From: CAZPRQ01 sp964589415
GTDB taxonomy: Bacteria; Patescibacteriota; Doudnabacteria; UBA920
Assembly (NCBI GenBank): GCA_964589415.1
Contig: CAZPRQ010000013.1
Span: 1-27,895, forward strand
Direction of reading: 5' to 3'
Length of the DNA: 27,895 nucleotides
A program made the position numbers and the translations under genes. Of the stretch, positions 5,750 through 14,211 are shown piece after piece. Numbering within the stretch: the stretch's first letter is position 1; every line of letters starts with the position of its first letter. Under the pieces are notes generated by a model, which saw nothing but the letters and a program-made list of their open reading frames with translations, was not told the DNA's origin and ran no database searches.

Positions 5750-6946
5750 ATGATATTTACTATTGTTATATTTATTCTTGTCCTCGGTCTGCTCGTGCTT
5801 GTGCATGAGTTTGGGCATTTTATAGTCGCAAAAAAGAGCGGTATGAATGTAGAGGAGTTTGGTTTTGGCTTCCCTCCCCGTTTAATAGGAATTCAAAAAA
5901 CTGCGGGAAAGTGGAAAGTGGTTATTGGGCATAAAGATCCGGCCAAAAATAAAAATTTAAGCTCGAATCTCTCTTCTTCGTCGCCCAGCCTTGAGCCGGC
6001 GGCCCAAGCGTCCGGACAGATAGTTCAAAGTGAAACTATTTATTCTATTAATGCTATTCCTTTCGGGGGGTTTGTCAGGATAATGGGGGAAAATAATGAG
6101 CATGAAGGCGATGAGAGAAGTTTTATAAATAAACCTTTTTTCCCAAGATTTTTTACTTTGGTGGCCGGAGTAATAATGAACTGGCTGCTCGCGGCCGTGT
6201 TATTTTCTATTGTTTTAATGGTCGGGGTGGTTAGCGAGCTTGAACCAAACGACCCACTTATAGCACATGGTCGGGTAAAGGAGAGACAGGTGGCAATTTC
6301 TTTGGTGCAGCCGGGAAGTCCGGCGGAGCAGGCCGGGCTTAAGCGTGAAGATTTTATAACAAATATAGATGGCAGGCAGTTTGAAACCTCCGGACAGGTT
6401 CAGGAATATATAGGTAGTAATAAAGGTAAAACATTTGAATTTACGGTTAAACGCATAAACATAACAGAAACATTTTCTGTCTCTTCTTTAGTCAATCCTG
6501 AGCCAGGCCAAGGTGCTACCGGCATAGCGCTTACAGACATAGGTAAAATAAAATTACCATTCCACTTAGCCATAAAGGAAGGGGTTTCCCACACTTTTTT
6601 GGTTACCAAGCTTATGTATAATGGAGTGGCGGATTTAATTTTAGGCAAGGTAGATATAAAAAATGTAGGCGGCCCTGTAAAAATTGCCCAACTCACGGGC
6701 CAAGTTGCCGACTTGGGTTTGGTGGCTCTTATGAATTTTACCGCTTTTCTTTCCATAAACCTGGCAATATTAAATATTTTACCTTTACCTGCCCTAGACG
6801 GCGGCCGCGTCCTGTTTTTGTTTATTGAAAAAATTCGCGGGCGTAAAAACAGCCAAAAAGTTGAACAGTTTGCCAACACAGTGGGGTTTGTATTGCTTTT
6901 GCTTCTCATGCTTTTGGTAACCATTAAAGATATTCGCGGACTATGA
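5750..6946 (+). CDS. rseP: Site-2 intramembrane zinc metalloprotease with PDZ domain
   Basis: 398 aa. The first TM helix contains HEFGH (residues 19-23), whose two His and Glu bind zinc and catalyse. IPFGGFVRIMGE follows, then a PDZ domain (about 178-240, with SLVQPGSPAEQAGLKREDFI), and the conserved NILPLPALDGGRVLFL, whose Asp is the third zinc ligand. Family members cut membrane-bound anti-sigma factors or clear signal-peptide remnants. Residues about 48-92, between FGFPPRL and IPFGGF, form an unusual polar Ser/Lys-rich insertion. No sigma/anti-sigma pair is adjacent, although a sigma-region-4-like gene lies two genes downstream. The TGA overlaps the next ATG (ATGA). Confidence 0.93.
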   Translation: MIFTIVIFILVLGLLVLVHEFGHFIVAKKSGMNVEEFGFGFPPRLIGIQKTAGKWKVVIGHKDPAKNKNLSSNLSSSSPSLEPAAQASGQIVQSETIYSINAIPFGGFVRIMGENNEHEGDERSFINKPFFPRFFTLVAGVIMNWLLAAVLFSIVLMVGVVSELEPNDPLIAHGRVKERQVAISLVQPGSPAEQAGLKREDFITNIDGRQFETSGQVQEYIGSNKGKTFEFTVKRINITETFSVSSLVNPEPGQGATGIALTDIGKIKLPFHLAIKEGVSHTFLVTKLMYNGVADLILGKVDIKNVGGPVKIAQLTGQVADLGLVALMNFTAFLSINLAILNILPLPALDGGRVLFLFIEKIRGRKNSQKVEQFANTVGFVLLLLLMLLVTIKDIRGL

Positions 6947-7392
6947 AGCTGAAATTTTTTGCTTCCGGTTATTTAATTAAAGACGACAAAGTGCTTTTGG
7001 TGCATAGTCGAAAGTATGACAAATGGGTTCCGCCGGGCGGGCATATTGAAGAAGGAGAAACTCCGGACCAAACGGCGCTTAGGGAATTTTTGGAAGAAAC
7101 TGGTATAGAAGTTGAACATACGCCTCTGTATAAAAATGGCATAACGGGGGACGAAGGCAGGGTTATGTTACCTTTACCATTCCATATGGGATTATATTCT
7201 GAAGATTTTGACGTCCCCCACTTAGGCTATTTTTATTTCGTAAAAGCCATTTGGAGTGAAATACATCCCATACATCAAAAACAAGAGCACTTTAATATTG
7301 GCTGGTTTAAAAAGGCTGATTTGGAAAACTTAAACACCTACGAACAAGTGCACAAAGAATGTTTATTTGCTTTCAATAATTATCCGCGTTAA
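6943..7392 (+). CDS. NUDIX hydrolase
   Basis: 149 aa. A complete Nudix box fitting GX5EX7REUXEEXGU (38-60) is present: the start is GHIEEGE and the end is REFLEETGI. It coordinates Mg2+ for cleavage of a nucleoside diphosphate linked to another group. The substrate cannot be told from sequence. Candidates range from oxidised nucleotides (MutT-like) to dinucleoside polyphosphates. Its start overlaps the rseP stop by 4 nt, so the two are translationally coupled. Confidence 0.9.
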   Translation: MKLKFFASGYLIKDDKVLLVHSRKYDKWVPPGGHIEEGETPDQTALREFLEETGIEVEHTPLYKNGITGDEGRVMLPLPFHMGLYSEDFDVPHLGYFYFVKAIWSEIHPIHQKQEHFNIGWFKKADLENLNTYEQVHKECLFAFNNYPR

Positions 7393-7394
7393 AT

Positions 7395-7709
7395 ATGTCT
7401 GAATTTGGCCCAAAATCTAAAGATGCATCTTCTGCCTATGAATTACCGGACAATTTTGATTTGGAAATGAAAACGCTAGGTAAAGTTTTGTATGAACAAT
7501 TGCTAAATAAGATTGATAATTTACGGGAAGAGAAAGTATTGCGAGCGTTTATAGAAGATGACATGACCGGAGAGGAAGTTGGGAGGAAGTTTGGGTTTAC
7601 GGCAGATAAGGCGAGGAAAATGAAAGCCAAGGCACTGGATAAAATAAAAAAATCGCCATTGGGCAAACAACTAATACTAGATAATTTTAATAAAACTGGT
7701 AAGCTTTAA
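7395..7709 (+). CDS. Sigma-70 region-4-like helix-turn-helix protein
   Basis: 104 aa, starting 2 nt after the NUDIX stop. Residues about 42-92 read like sigma region 4: LREEKVLRAFIEDDMTGEEV, GRKFGFTADKARKMKAKALD, then KIKKSPLGKQL, matching the LPxREREVL...EIGxxFGVTRERIRQIExKALxKLR pattern of sigma factors. There is no region 2 or 3, so it cannot melt a promoter by itself. It may bind -35-like DNA, the RNA polymerase beta flap, or act as a simple HTH regulator. Residues 1-41 are unrecognised. It sits between a NUDIX gene and proS. Confidence 0.7.
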   Translation: MSEFGPKSKDASSAYELPDNFDLEMKTLGKVLYEQLLNKIDNLREEKVLRAFIEDDMTGEEVGRKFGFTADKARKMKAKALDKIKKSPLGKQLILDNFNKTGKL

Positions 7710-7714
7710 ACAGT

Positions 7715-9421
7715 ATGCGACAATCCCAATATTTTTTAAAAACCAGCAAGACAGTGTCGGACGAAGATAAAATAGTTTCCGCCAGGCTTTTAAAACAGGC
7801 TGGTTATATCCGCGAGTCAGCGGCAGGCAGGTATTTTATTCTGCCCATTGCGCAAAAAGTCCAGCAGAAAATAATGCAGATAGTCAAAGAGGAAATGGAT
7901 GGGGTAGGCGCGCAGGAAATGCTGGCTCCTGTTTTGCACCCTTTGGAATTGTGGAAAGAAACCAACCGTACCAATACGGCGGGCTTTGAACTAATGAAAG
8001 TAAAAGATAGAAGGGATTCCGAATTTGCTTTGGGCGGAACAGCCGAGGAAATGTTTGTGGATTTGGTGAGAAAGTTTGAACTTAGCTATAAAGACTTACC
8101 CTTCCAGCTTTATCAGTTTTCTTCCAAATTCAGGGACGAGTTAAGGGCTCGGGGCGGGCTCTTGCGGGTGAGAGAATTTATAATGAAAGACGGCTACAGT
8201 TTTCATAGGGACGAAGAAGACTTTAGAAATTTTTACGAAAAAATGAAGCTGGTGTATTCCCGCATTTTTAACAGACTGGGTTTGCCTACGGCGATTGTGG
8301 AGTCTGATAACGGATATATTGGCGGTGAGTATTGCCATGAGTTTATTTTTGAGTCGGAAATAGGAGAAAGCCGATATTTTATTTCGGAAAATGGGAGTTA
8401 TGCCGCCCACGAAGACGTTGCAGTTTTTAAGAAGACAGACGGGGACGTAAATGAAGAGGAATTGGCAGTTATGGAAGTCGCGGCCGAGCGTGGCAACACT
8501 ATGGAAGACGGAGCAGTGTTTCATAGCTTACCTATGTCGAAACAAATAAAAGATGTTATGTATGTGGATGAAACCGGCAGGTTTATTTTGGCGGTCATTC
8601 GTGGGGATTTGGATGTGAACGAAACCAAGCTAAAGCATTTAACAAATGCCCGGGATTTAAGGCATGCCACCGGGGATGAAATAAAAAACCAGCTCAATTC
8701 CGAACCCGGTTTTATTTCTCCTGTAAAAATAAAAGAGATTATGTTGCCCTCGGTAAATTTGGTTATAGTCGCGGATGATTCGTTAAAGTCTATAAAAAAT
8801 ATGTACGGCGGCGCGAATAAGCGGCATATGGATTTATTGAACGTCAATTATGGTAGAGATTATAAGCCGGACATGGAAGGCGATATTGCTTTGGCGCAGC
8901 CTGGCTTTGAAAGCCTAGAGAGCCAGGGTAAATTAAGAGAAGCCCGAGGGATTGAAGTGGGTAATATATTTCAACTCGGTTACCACTATACGAAATTAAT
9001 GCAGGGAGCGTTATATACCGACAGCGATGGCACTCAGAAACCATACTATATGGGGTGTTATGGAATTGGTATTGGCCGTACCATGGCGGCAATTGTAGAA
9101 AAATATCATGACGATAAGGGTATTGTGTGGCCGGAGTCCGTAGCGCCGTTTAAAGTTCACCTTATTGCAATAAAAGGCACTGAAAATGAGGCTGAAAAGT
9201 TGTATGGCAATTTACTCGGGGCAGGAATTGAGGTATTATATGATGACAGGGATATGAGCGCGGGTGTTAAGTTTGCCGACGCGGATTTAATTGGTATTCC
9301 TTATCGTGTTGTTGTATCGCCTAAGACATTGGCCGAAGGTTCGGTTGAGCTGAAAAAACGTACCGCCAGCGAAGCAAAATTGGTAAAAATTGATGAATTG
9401 GCGACAAGTCTGACTGTATAA
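7715..9421 (+). CDS. proS: Prolyl-tRNA synthetase, bacterial type with editing insertion
   Basis: 568 aa. A class II synthetase. The N-terminal core has TVSDEDKIVSARLLKQAGYI (13-32), SAAGRYFILPI (35-45), TAEE (109-112) and motif 2 FRDELRARGGLLRVREF (139-155). KDGYSFH and EYCHEFIFES follow. Residues about 230-390 form the INS (YbaK-like) editing domain, with FILAVIRGDLDVNE, which deacylates mischarged Ala-tRNAPro in this subclass. Motif 3 is YGIGIGRTMAAIVE, and the C-terminal 100 residues are the anticodon-binding domain. It ends the operon: a strong terminator follows 21 bp later. Confidence 0.97.
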   Translation: MRQSQYFLKTSKTVSDEDKIVSARLLKQAGYIRESAAGRYFILPIAQKVQQKIMQIVKEEMDGVGAQEMLAPVLHPLELWKETNRTNTAGFELMKVKDRRDSEFALGGTAEEMFVDLVRKFELSYKDLPFQLYQFSSKFRDELRARGGLLRVREFIMKDGYSFHRDEEDFRNFYEKMKLVYSRIFNRLGLPTAIVESDNGYIGGEYCHEFIFESEIGESRYFISENGSYAAHEDVAVFKKTDGDVNEEELAVMEVAAERGNTMEDGAVFHSLPMSKQIKDVMYVDETGRFILAVIRGDLDVNETKLKHLTNARDLRHATGDEIKNQLNSEPGFISPVKIKEIMLPSVNLVIVADDSLKSIKNMYGGANKRHMDLLNVNYGRDYKPDMEGDIALAQPGFESLESQGKLREARGIEVGNIFQLGYHYTKLMQGALYTDSDGTQKPYYMGCYGIGIGRTMAAIVEKYHDDKGIVWPESVAPFKVHLIAIKGTENEAEKLYGNLLGAGIEVLYDDRDMSAGVKFADADLIGIPYRVVVSPKTLAEGSVELKKRTASEAKLVKIDELATSLTV

Positions 9422-9442
9422 AATAAAAATAAAAAATAATAG

Positions 9443-9486
9443 TAACTATAACCCCGCGGCATTTTTTGAGTTATAGTTATTTTTTT
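9443..9486 (+). terminator. Intrinsic terminator after proS
   Basis: TAACTATAAC (9443-9452) and GTTATAGTTA (9470-9479) form a perfect 10-bp stem followed by seven T residues. Confidence 0.85.
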
Positions 9487-9662
9487 CGACTTTTCTAATT
9501 AGCGACGTATGTCGATTCCGGATGTTTGTAGTCTATAAGGGTATCTTGAGATGTATTCTTATTAGTCCGGCGCGCGGTCACCGTGGGGAAAAATATAGTG
9601 TAGCAATATTTTAAGTTCCTGTAATATTCCGCCTCTTGCGGAGAGGAAGCTTGTTTAAATAA
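9487..9662 (+). promoter_or_regulatory. Leader/promoter region of the mre cluster
   Basis: 176 bp without an ORF. No convincing -35/-10 pair was found. Small hairpins can be drawn (CGAC-GTAT-GTCG near 9503, CCGC-CTCTT-GCGG near 9629). The latter abuts the Shine-Dalgarno GAGAGGAAG (9641-9649), which is 13 nt before the mreB ATG, longer than usual. Confidence 0.4.
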
Positions 9663-10718
9663 ATGATTTTCGATAATCTATATAGTAAATTCTCAAAGGA
9701 TATTGGGATTGACCTTGGCACGGCCAATACTTTGGTGTACGTAAAAGGCAAAGGGATAGTAATTAACGAGCCTTCAGTAGTGGCTATTAACCAGAGGACC
9801 AAGCAAATTCTTGCCATTGGCGCCGAAGCGCGTCGTATGGTTGGACGTACACCGCCGCATATTGTAGCCACCAGGCCCTTGGTAGATGGTGTTATTTCAG
9901 ACTTTGAAGTTACAGAGCAGATGCTTAGGTATTTTATTGACAAAGTTCATAATCAAACTTACGCGTTTTTACGTCGCCCCCAGGTGGTTATAGGTATTCC
10001 TTCCGGAGTTACTGAAGTTGAGAAGAGGGCGGTTGTGGACGCGGCAATTAATGCCGGCGCCCGTCATGCTTTTTTGATAGAAGAGCCAATGGCAGCGGCG
10101 ATTGGTTCCAGGCTTCCAGTGCAGGATCCGCAAGGTTCCATGATTGTAGACATAGGTGGCGGAACCACCGAAATAGCCGTTATTTCTTTGGGCGGGATTG
10201 TGCTTTCCAAGTCTTTGCGTATTGCCGGTGATGAAATGAATGAAAACATTATTCAATACGCGCGAGAAAATTTTAATTTGCTTTTGGGCGAGCGTTCAGC
10301 GGAAGAAGTTAAAATAAAAATTGGCAGCGCGTACCCTCAGGAAGAGGCGCTCTACGCGCATATGCGCGGGCGTGATTTGGTTTCCGGTCTGCCAAAGGAA
10401 GTGGTAATTTCTGACAGCCAAGTCCGGGAGGCTTTGACCCCAAGCCTTAAGGTAATAGTAAATAGCATAAAAAATGTTATTGAAGAAATTCCTCCCGAAT
10501 TGATTTCCGATATTATGTACAAAGGGATTGTTCTGGCAGGCGGCGGCGCGCTGCTTAGGGGGCTTGACCGGCTTGTAAAGGAGGCTACCAAAATGCCTGT
10601 TAGTATCGCTGAAGATCCCCTTACTTGTGTGGCTCGCGGAGCGGGAGTGGTAGTGGAGGACTTAGCCAGCCTTGGGGAAGTATTGGTGGAAACTGAATTT
10701 GAAAGAATACCACGGTAA
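9663..10718 (+). CDS. mreB: Rod-shape-determining actin homolog MreB
   Basis: 351 aa. It forms membrane-associated antiparallel filaments that orient the elongation machinery. DIGIDLGTANTLVYVKGKGI (phosphate-1), the EEPMAAAIG segment, DIGGGTTEIAV (phosphate-2), and the adenosine motif ending LAGGGALLRGLDRLV are all present. An in-frame TAA directly upstream makes this ATG the first possible start. mreC, mreD and mrdA follow in the canonical order. Presence of the set argues for rod-shaped or elongating growth. Confidence 0.98.
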   Translation: MIFDNLYSKFSKDIGIDLGTANTLVYVKGKGIVINEPSVVAINQRTKQILAIGAEARRMVGRTPPHIVATRPLVDGVISDFEVTEQMLRYFIDKVHNQTYAFLRRPQVVIGIPSGVTEVEKRAVVDAAINAGARHAFLIEEPMAAAIGSRLPVQDPQGSMIVDIGGGTTEIAVISLGGIVLSKSLRIAGDEMNENIIQYARENFNLLLGERSAEEVKIKIGSAYPQEEALYAHMRGRDLVSGLPKEVVISDSQVREALTPSLKVIVNSIKNVIEEIPPELISDIMYKGIVLAGGGALLRGLDRLVKEATKMPVSIAEDPLTCVARGAGVVVEDLASLGEVLVETEFERIPR

Positions 10719-10721
10719 ATA

Positions 10722-10858
10722 GAATCCGAATGATCCGAATGTTGCAACCCGAATGATCCGAACGGGACGGCAATGATAATGGGGGAATTTCATTTTGAGT
10801 ATTCGGATCTTTCGGATTTTGGCTAAAACAAACTTAAGAAGTTTTAACATTCGGATTC
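10722..10858. repeat. MITE-like word-repeat element between mreB and mreC
   Basis: The ends are a perfect 11-bp inverted repeat: GAATCCGAATG (10722-10732) and CATTCGGATTC (10848-10858). Inside, the words ATCCGAA(T) and TTCGGAT recur several times in both orientations. It fills the whole mreB-mreC gap and ends 4 bp before the mreC ATG. The same words reappear before nusG. Confidence 0.65.
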
Positions 10859-10862
10859 TGCC

Positions 10863-11663
10863 ATGAGATTTATTTATTCAAAAACGTTTGCTTTATTATT
10901 TGGTTCGCTTGTGGTAGTGACAGCGCTTTTATTTTTTCAGAATCGAGGCTGGTTGAACCCGGTTAAAACGGTTGTAATACAGGCTCCAAGACCAATTGTG
11001 CGGTTGGCTCAAAGCGTTGTAAGGCCTGTAAAAAATTTCTTTTTTACCTTATTTCGCCTTCGTGAAATTGCCAGGGAAAATGACAGATTGCGTTTAAAAC
11101 TGCATGAAAACCAGCAACTTTTGGTGCAATTTGAGCAGCAGTCCCGGGAAAATGACGCTCTTCGTAAAGAGCTGGGGTTTGTAAAGGGCGCAAAACTTAA
11201 TTTGGTACCATGCGTCGTTTTGGCACAAAATCCGCTAGATTTGACCGATACCGTGGTATTGGATTGTGGCAGTGCCGAAGGTGTCCAGGAGGGTCATGCA
11301 ATTGTTTCAGAGGGATTTTTAGCCGGAAAAATAATTTATGCCGGAGAAACTACCAGTACAGCTTTGCTCGCGACAAATTCAAAATTTTCGGCCGACGCGC
11401 AGCTAAGCAGAAACGCGGCCAATGGCGTAGTTCGCGGTTCTTTTGGTTCCGGTTTATTGCTTGATCAAATTTCTCAAAATGCTGCAGTTGAAAAAGGCTG
11501 GCAAGTCGTTACCGCGGGAATTAACGAAAAGATTCCAAAAAATATACTCATTGGTGAGGTGGGGGATACTTTGTCCACCCAAAATGAATTGTTTAAGCAA
11601 ACCACGGTTTTGAGTCCGGTCCATTTTAGTAATTTGGAATTTGTGTTTGTCGTAAAGCCATAG
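10863..11663 (+). CDS. mreC: Rod-shape-determining protein MreC
   Basis: 266 aa. One N-terminal TM helix (about 9-26). A coiled coil follows (about 62-104: LREIARENDRLRLKLHENQQ and LLVQFEQQSRENDALRKELG), then the double beta-barrel extracytoplasmic domain, including VVLDCGSAEGVQEGHAIV, AGKIIYAGETTSTALLATN and GWQVVTAGINEKIPKNILIG. MreC bridges MreB/MreD to PBP2 and activates the transpeptidase. mreD starts 5 bp downstream. Confidence 0.95.
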   Translation: MRFIYSKTFALLFGSLVVVTALLFFQNRGWLNPVKTVVIQAPRPIVRLAQSVVRPVKNFFFTLFRLREIARENDRLRLKLHENQQLLVQFEQQSRENDALRKELGFVKGAKLNLVPCVVLAQNPLDLTDTVVLDCGSAEGVQEGHAIVSEGFLAGKIIYAGETTSTALLATNSKFSADAQLSRNAANGVVRGSFGSGLLLDQISQNAAVEKGWQVVTAGINEKIPKNILIGEVGDTLSTQNELFKQTTVLSPVHFSNLEFVFVVKP

Positions 11664-11668
11664 TATAT

Positions 11669-12187
11669 ATGAAATTTGTACTTTATTTTTTAAGTATTGT
11701 TATTTTGGCTGGTTTGTCTGTCGGCATATTCCAGCCGTTGGCATTTTTCGGTGTTGTTCCAAATTTGTTGTTTTTGTCGGTTTTGGTTTTGGCGCTAGAC
11801 AAACAGGAGCAATCTTATTTAATATATGCCATAATGGCGGGCGTATGGCTGGATTTCTATTCTACTGTACCCATTGGTTCGTTTTCCATAACATTTTTAA
11901 TTATAGCGTCAGGGGTGCGTTTTTTTGTTTTTGCAATAGTTCCGTACGAGTTGCATTTCCGACATATTTTAGCCATTAGCATCACGGCTGTGGCCTTATT
12001 TTATCTTTTATATACCGGATACGTACTGGCATTCTCTTCTTTTGCGAATCTACCTCAACTTCTTACGTATAAGGAAGTACTGCTTAAGTTGCCGTACCAG
12101 GTCCTTTATGGCATTGTTTGCCTTTATCCCGTTTATGTATTTATGGTGGGTATCCGAAAGTTTTTATTTAAATTAAATCCAAGGTAA
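11669..12187 (+). CDS. mreD: Rod-shape-determining membrane protein MreD
   Basis: 172 aa, almost entirely hydrophobic, with about five TM helices. The family hallmarks are a short N-terminal helix, PNLLFLSVLVLAL (34-46), the GVWLDFYSTVPIGSFSITF segment (58-76) and a late helix ending FMVGIRKFLFKL. The assignment rests partly on its position between mreC and the PBP2 gene. Confidence 0.88.
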   Translation: MKFVLYFLSIVILAGLSVGIFQPLAFFGVVPNLLFLSVLVLALDKQEQSYLIYAIMAGVWLDFYSTVPIGSFSITFLIIASGVRFFVFAIVPYELHFRHILAISITAVALFYLLYTGYVLAFSSFANLPQLLTYKEVLLKLPYQVLYGIVCLYPVYVFMVGIRKFLFKLNPR

Positions 12188-12198
12188 AGCTAATTTCC

Positions 12199-14139
12199 AT
12201 GCTTAATCCATTTGATGTATATACTTCCTATACTAAAGGCTCAAAACCCCATCAGCTAGATTGGGAAGAGTCTGCTTTGGAGGGTAAGGTGGAAGGATTT
12301 TATGATGACGACAGACAGGAACAGCCTCGTTATGCATTATGGCTGATGCTGCTTGTGGTTTTTTTTATTATAGGCGGACGGGTTTTTTATTTGCAGGTTG
12401 TGCGTGGAAACGAACTGCGAATGCTTTCGGAGAATAATCGCATTCGCAGGCAAACCATACTGGCTCCTCGTGGAACCATTGAAGACAGATATGGGCAGGT
12501 ATTGGCGCGTAGTACGGCTAGCTTTAGCTTGGTATGCGTACCATATGATTTTCCAAAATCGGGATTCGATGAGCAGTTAAACAAATTGGCAGAAATTTTC
12601 GGTTTGGAAACTTCTGATATAGAAAAAATAAAATTGTTGCCCAGAACATCGTTTTTACAGTTCATAGTCAAGCAGGATATTACCCGAGAGCAAAATATTT
12701 TGTTTGAAACCAGAGCCGCTGAATTCGTGGGGTTTGCCATTTTAAAGGTGCCAATTCGCGAATACCCCGAGCCGGAATTATTTTCTCACGTTCTAGGTTA
12801 TACGGGGTTAATTTCAGAAAATGAAATTGCGCGGATAGACAGGATAAAATATGATGTTAGCGATTTTATTGGAAAGACCGGCATAGAAATCCAATATGAA
12901 AGCTATTTACACGGTCAGAATGGGCAAAGCTTGGTTGAAGTTGACGCTTCCGGAAAATTACTGCGAGTACTTGGTGAAAACCCGCCAAAGCCCGGCAGTA
13001 AGTTAATTTTAAACATTGATAAAGGTTTACAGCAGTTTTTATTTGAAAGTTTTGCCGACAAAGGAGGCGCAGTTAAGGCTGCTGCCGTTGCTTTAAATCC
13101 TAAGAATGGAGAAGTTTTGGCGTTTGTCAGTATGCCAGGCTTCGATAATAATCTTTTTGCCCGTGGAATTTCCCATGAGGAATATGACAGTTTGCTCAAT
13201 AACAAAAATTTACCCCTATTTAACAGGGTTACGGCTGGAATGTATCCGCCGGGTTCTACTATAAAACCGGTAATTGCCGCTGCCGCCTTGGAGGAAAATA
13301 TAGTAAATGAAAATACTATAATTGTAGACCGCGGGGTGCTAATTATTCCGAACCAGTTTAACCCACAAATCGCTTATAATTTTTATGGCTGGAAGCGTGA
13401 CGGACTTGGACCCATGAATGTGAGAAATGCCATTGCCCAGAGTAGTGACATTTATTTTTATACTGTCGCGGGCGGGCATCCTAATTCTTCCATACCGGGA
13501 TTGGGAGCGGAAAAACTCACGGAGTATTATAGGAAATTTGGCATGGGAAGCCTTACGGGAATAGATTTACCAGGAGAAAAAGCAGGCGTGGTGGCGGATC
13601 CCGCATGGAAAGCGGCATATTATAAAAACGATGCCATTATGAGTAAATGGTATTTAGGCGATACATACCATATTGGAATTGGCCAAGGAGATATGCTGGC
13701 CACGCCTCTGCAGGTTGCCATGTGGACAGCTGTTGTTGCCAATAATGGTACGGGTATTAAACCGCGTATTGTAAACCGCGTTGAAACGGAATCGGGCGAT
13801 TTAATATTAAGAACTGAGCCGGAAATTCTTATAAAAGAAGTGGTTTCCAAAGATACTTTGCGTATTATTCAGGAGGGTATGAGGGAGACAGTGCTTTCAG
13901 GTTCCGGCCGACAGTTAAACAGTTTGCCTTTTTCTTCTGCCGGTAAGACAGGGACTTCTCAATTTGATGGTTCCGATCCCTTTCGCACTCATGCTTGGTT
14001 TACCGCTTACGCGCCATTTGAGAATCCGGAAATTGTAATTACAGTACTTGTAGAAGCGGGTGGGGAAGGTCATGCCGTGGCTGTGCCGGTAATTCGTGAC
14101 GCGCTTAAATGGTGGGCCGAGCACAGGTATAATAAATGA
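12199..14139 (+). CDS. mrdA: Penicillin-binding protein 2, elongation transpeptidase
   Basis: 646 aa. A cytoplasmic tail of about 45 residues, one TM helix (about 47-67), the pedestal domain starting IRRQTILAPRGTIEDRYGQV (82-101), and a C-terminal transpeptidase domain. Catalytic motifs are S353-T-I-K356 (SxxK), S415-S-D417 (SxN-type, with Asp as in PBP2) and K583-T-G585. It cross-links peptidoglycan along the side wall with RodA. No rodA gene follows in the window; the next gene is folD. The 646-aa length fits the family. Confidence 0.96.
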   Translation: MLNPFDVYTSYTKGSKPHQLDWEESALEGKVEGFYDDDRQEQPRYALWLMLLVVFFIIGGRVFYLQVVRGNELRMLSENNRIRRQTILAPRGTIEDRYGQVLARSTASFSLVCVPYDFPKSGFDEQLNKLAEIFGLETSDIEKIKLLPRTSFLQFIVKQDITREQNILFETRAAEFVGFAILKVPIREYPEPELFSHVLGYTGLISENEIARIDRIKYDVSDFIGKTGIEIQYESYLHGQNGQSLVEVDASGKLLRVLGENPPKPGSKLILNIDKGLQQFLFESFADKGGAVKAAAVALNPKNGEVLAFVSMPGFDNNLFARGISHEEYDSLLNNKNLPLFNRVTAGMYPPGSTIKPVIAAAALEENIVNENTIIVDRGVLIIPNQFNPQIAYNFYGWKRDGLGPMNVRNAIAQSSDIYFYTVAGGHPNSSIPGLGAEKLTEYYRKFGMGSLTGIDLPGEKAGVVADPAWKAAYYKNDAIMSKWYLGDTYHIGIGQGDMLATPLQVAMWTAVVANNGTGIKPRIVNRVETESGDLILRTEPEILIKEVVSKDTLRIIQEGMRETVLSGSGRQLNSLPFSSAGKTGTSQFDGSDPFRTHAWFTAYAPFENPEIVITVLVEAGGEGHAVAVPVIRDALKWWAEHRYNK

Positions 14140-14211
14140 CAAAATTTTTCATAACCGCTAAAATATACTGGCGGATGATTTTGATTAAAATTCGCGCATT
14201 GACAATAGCAA

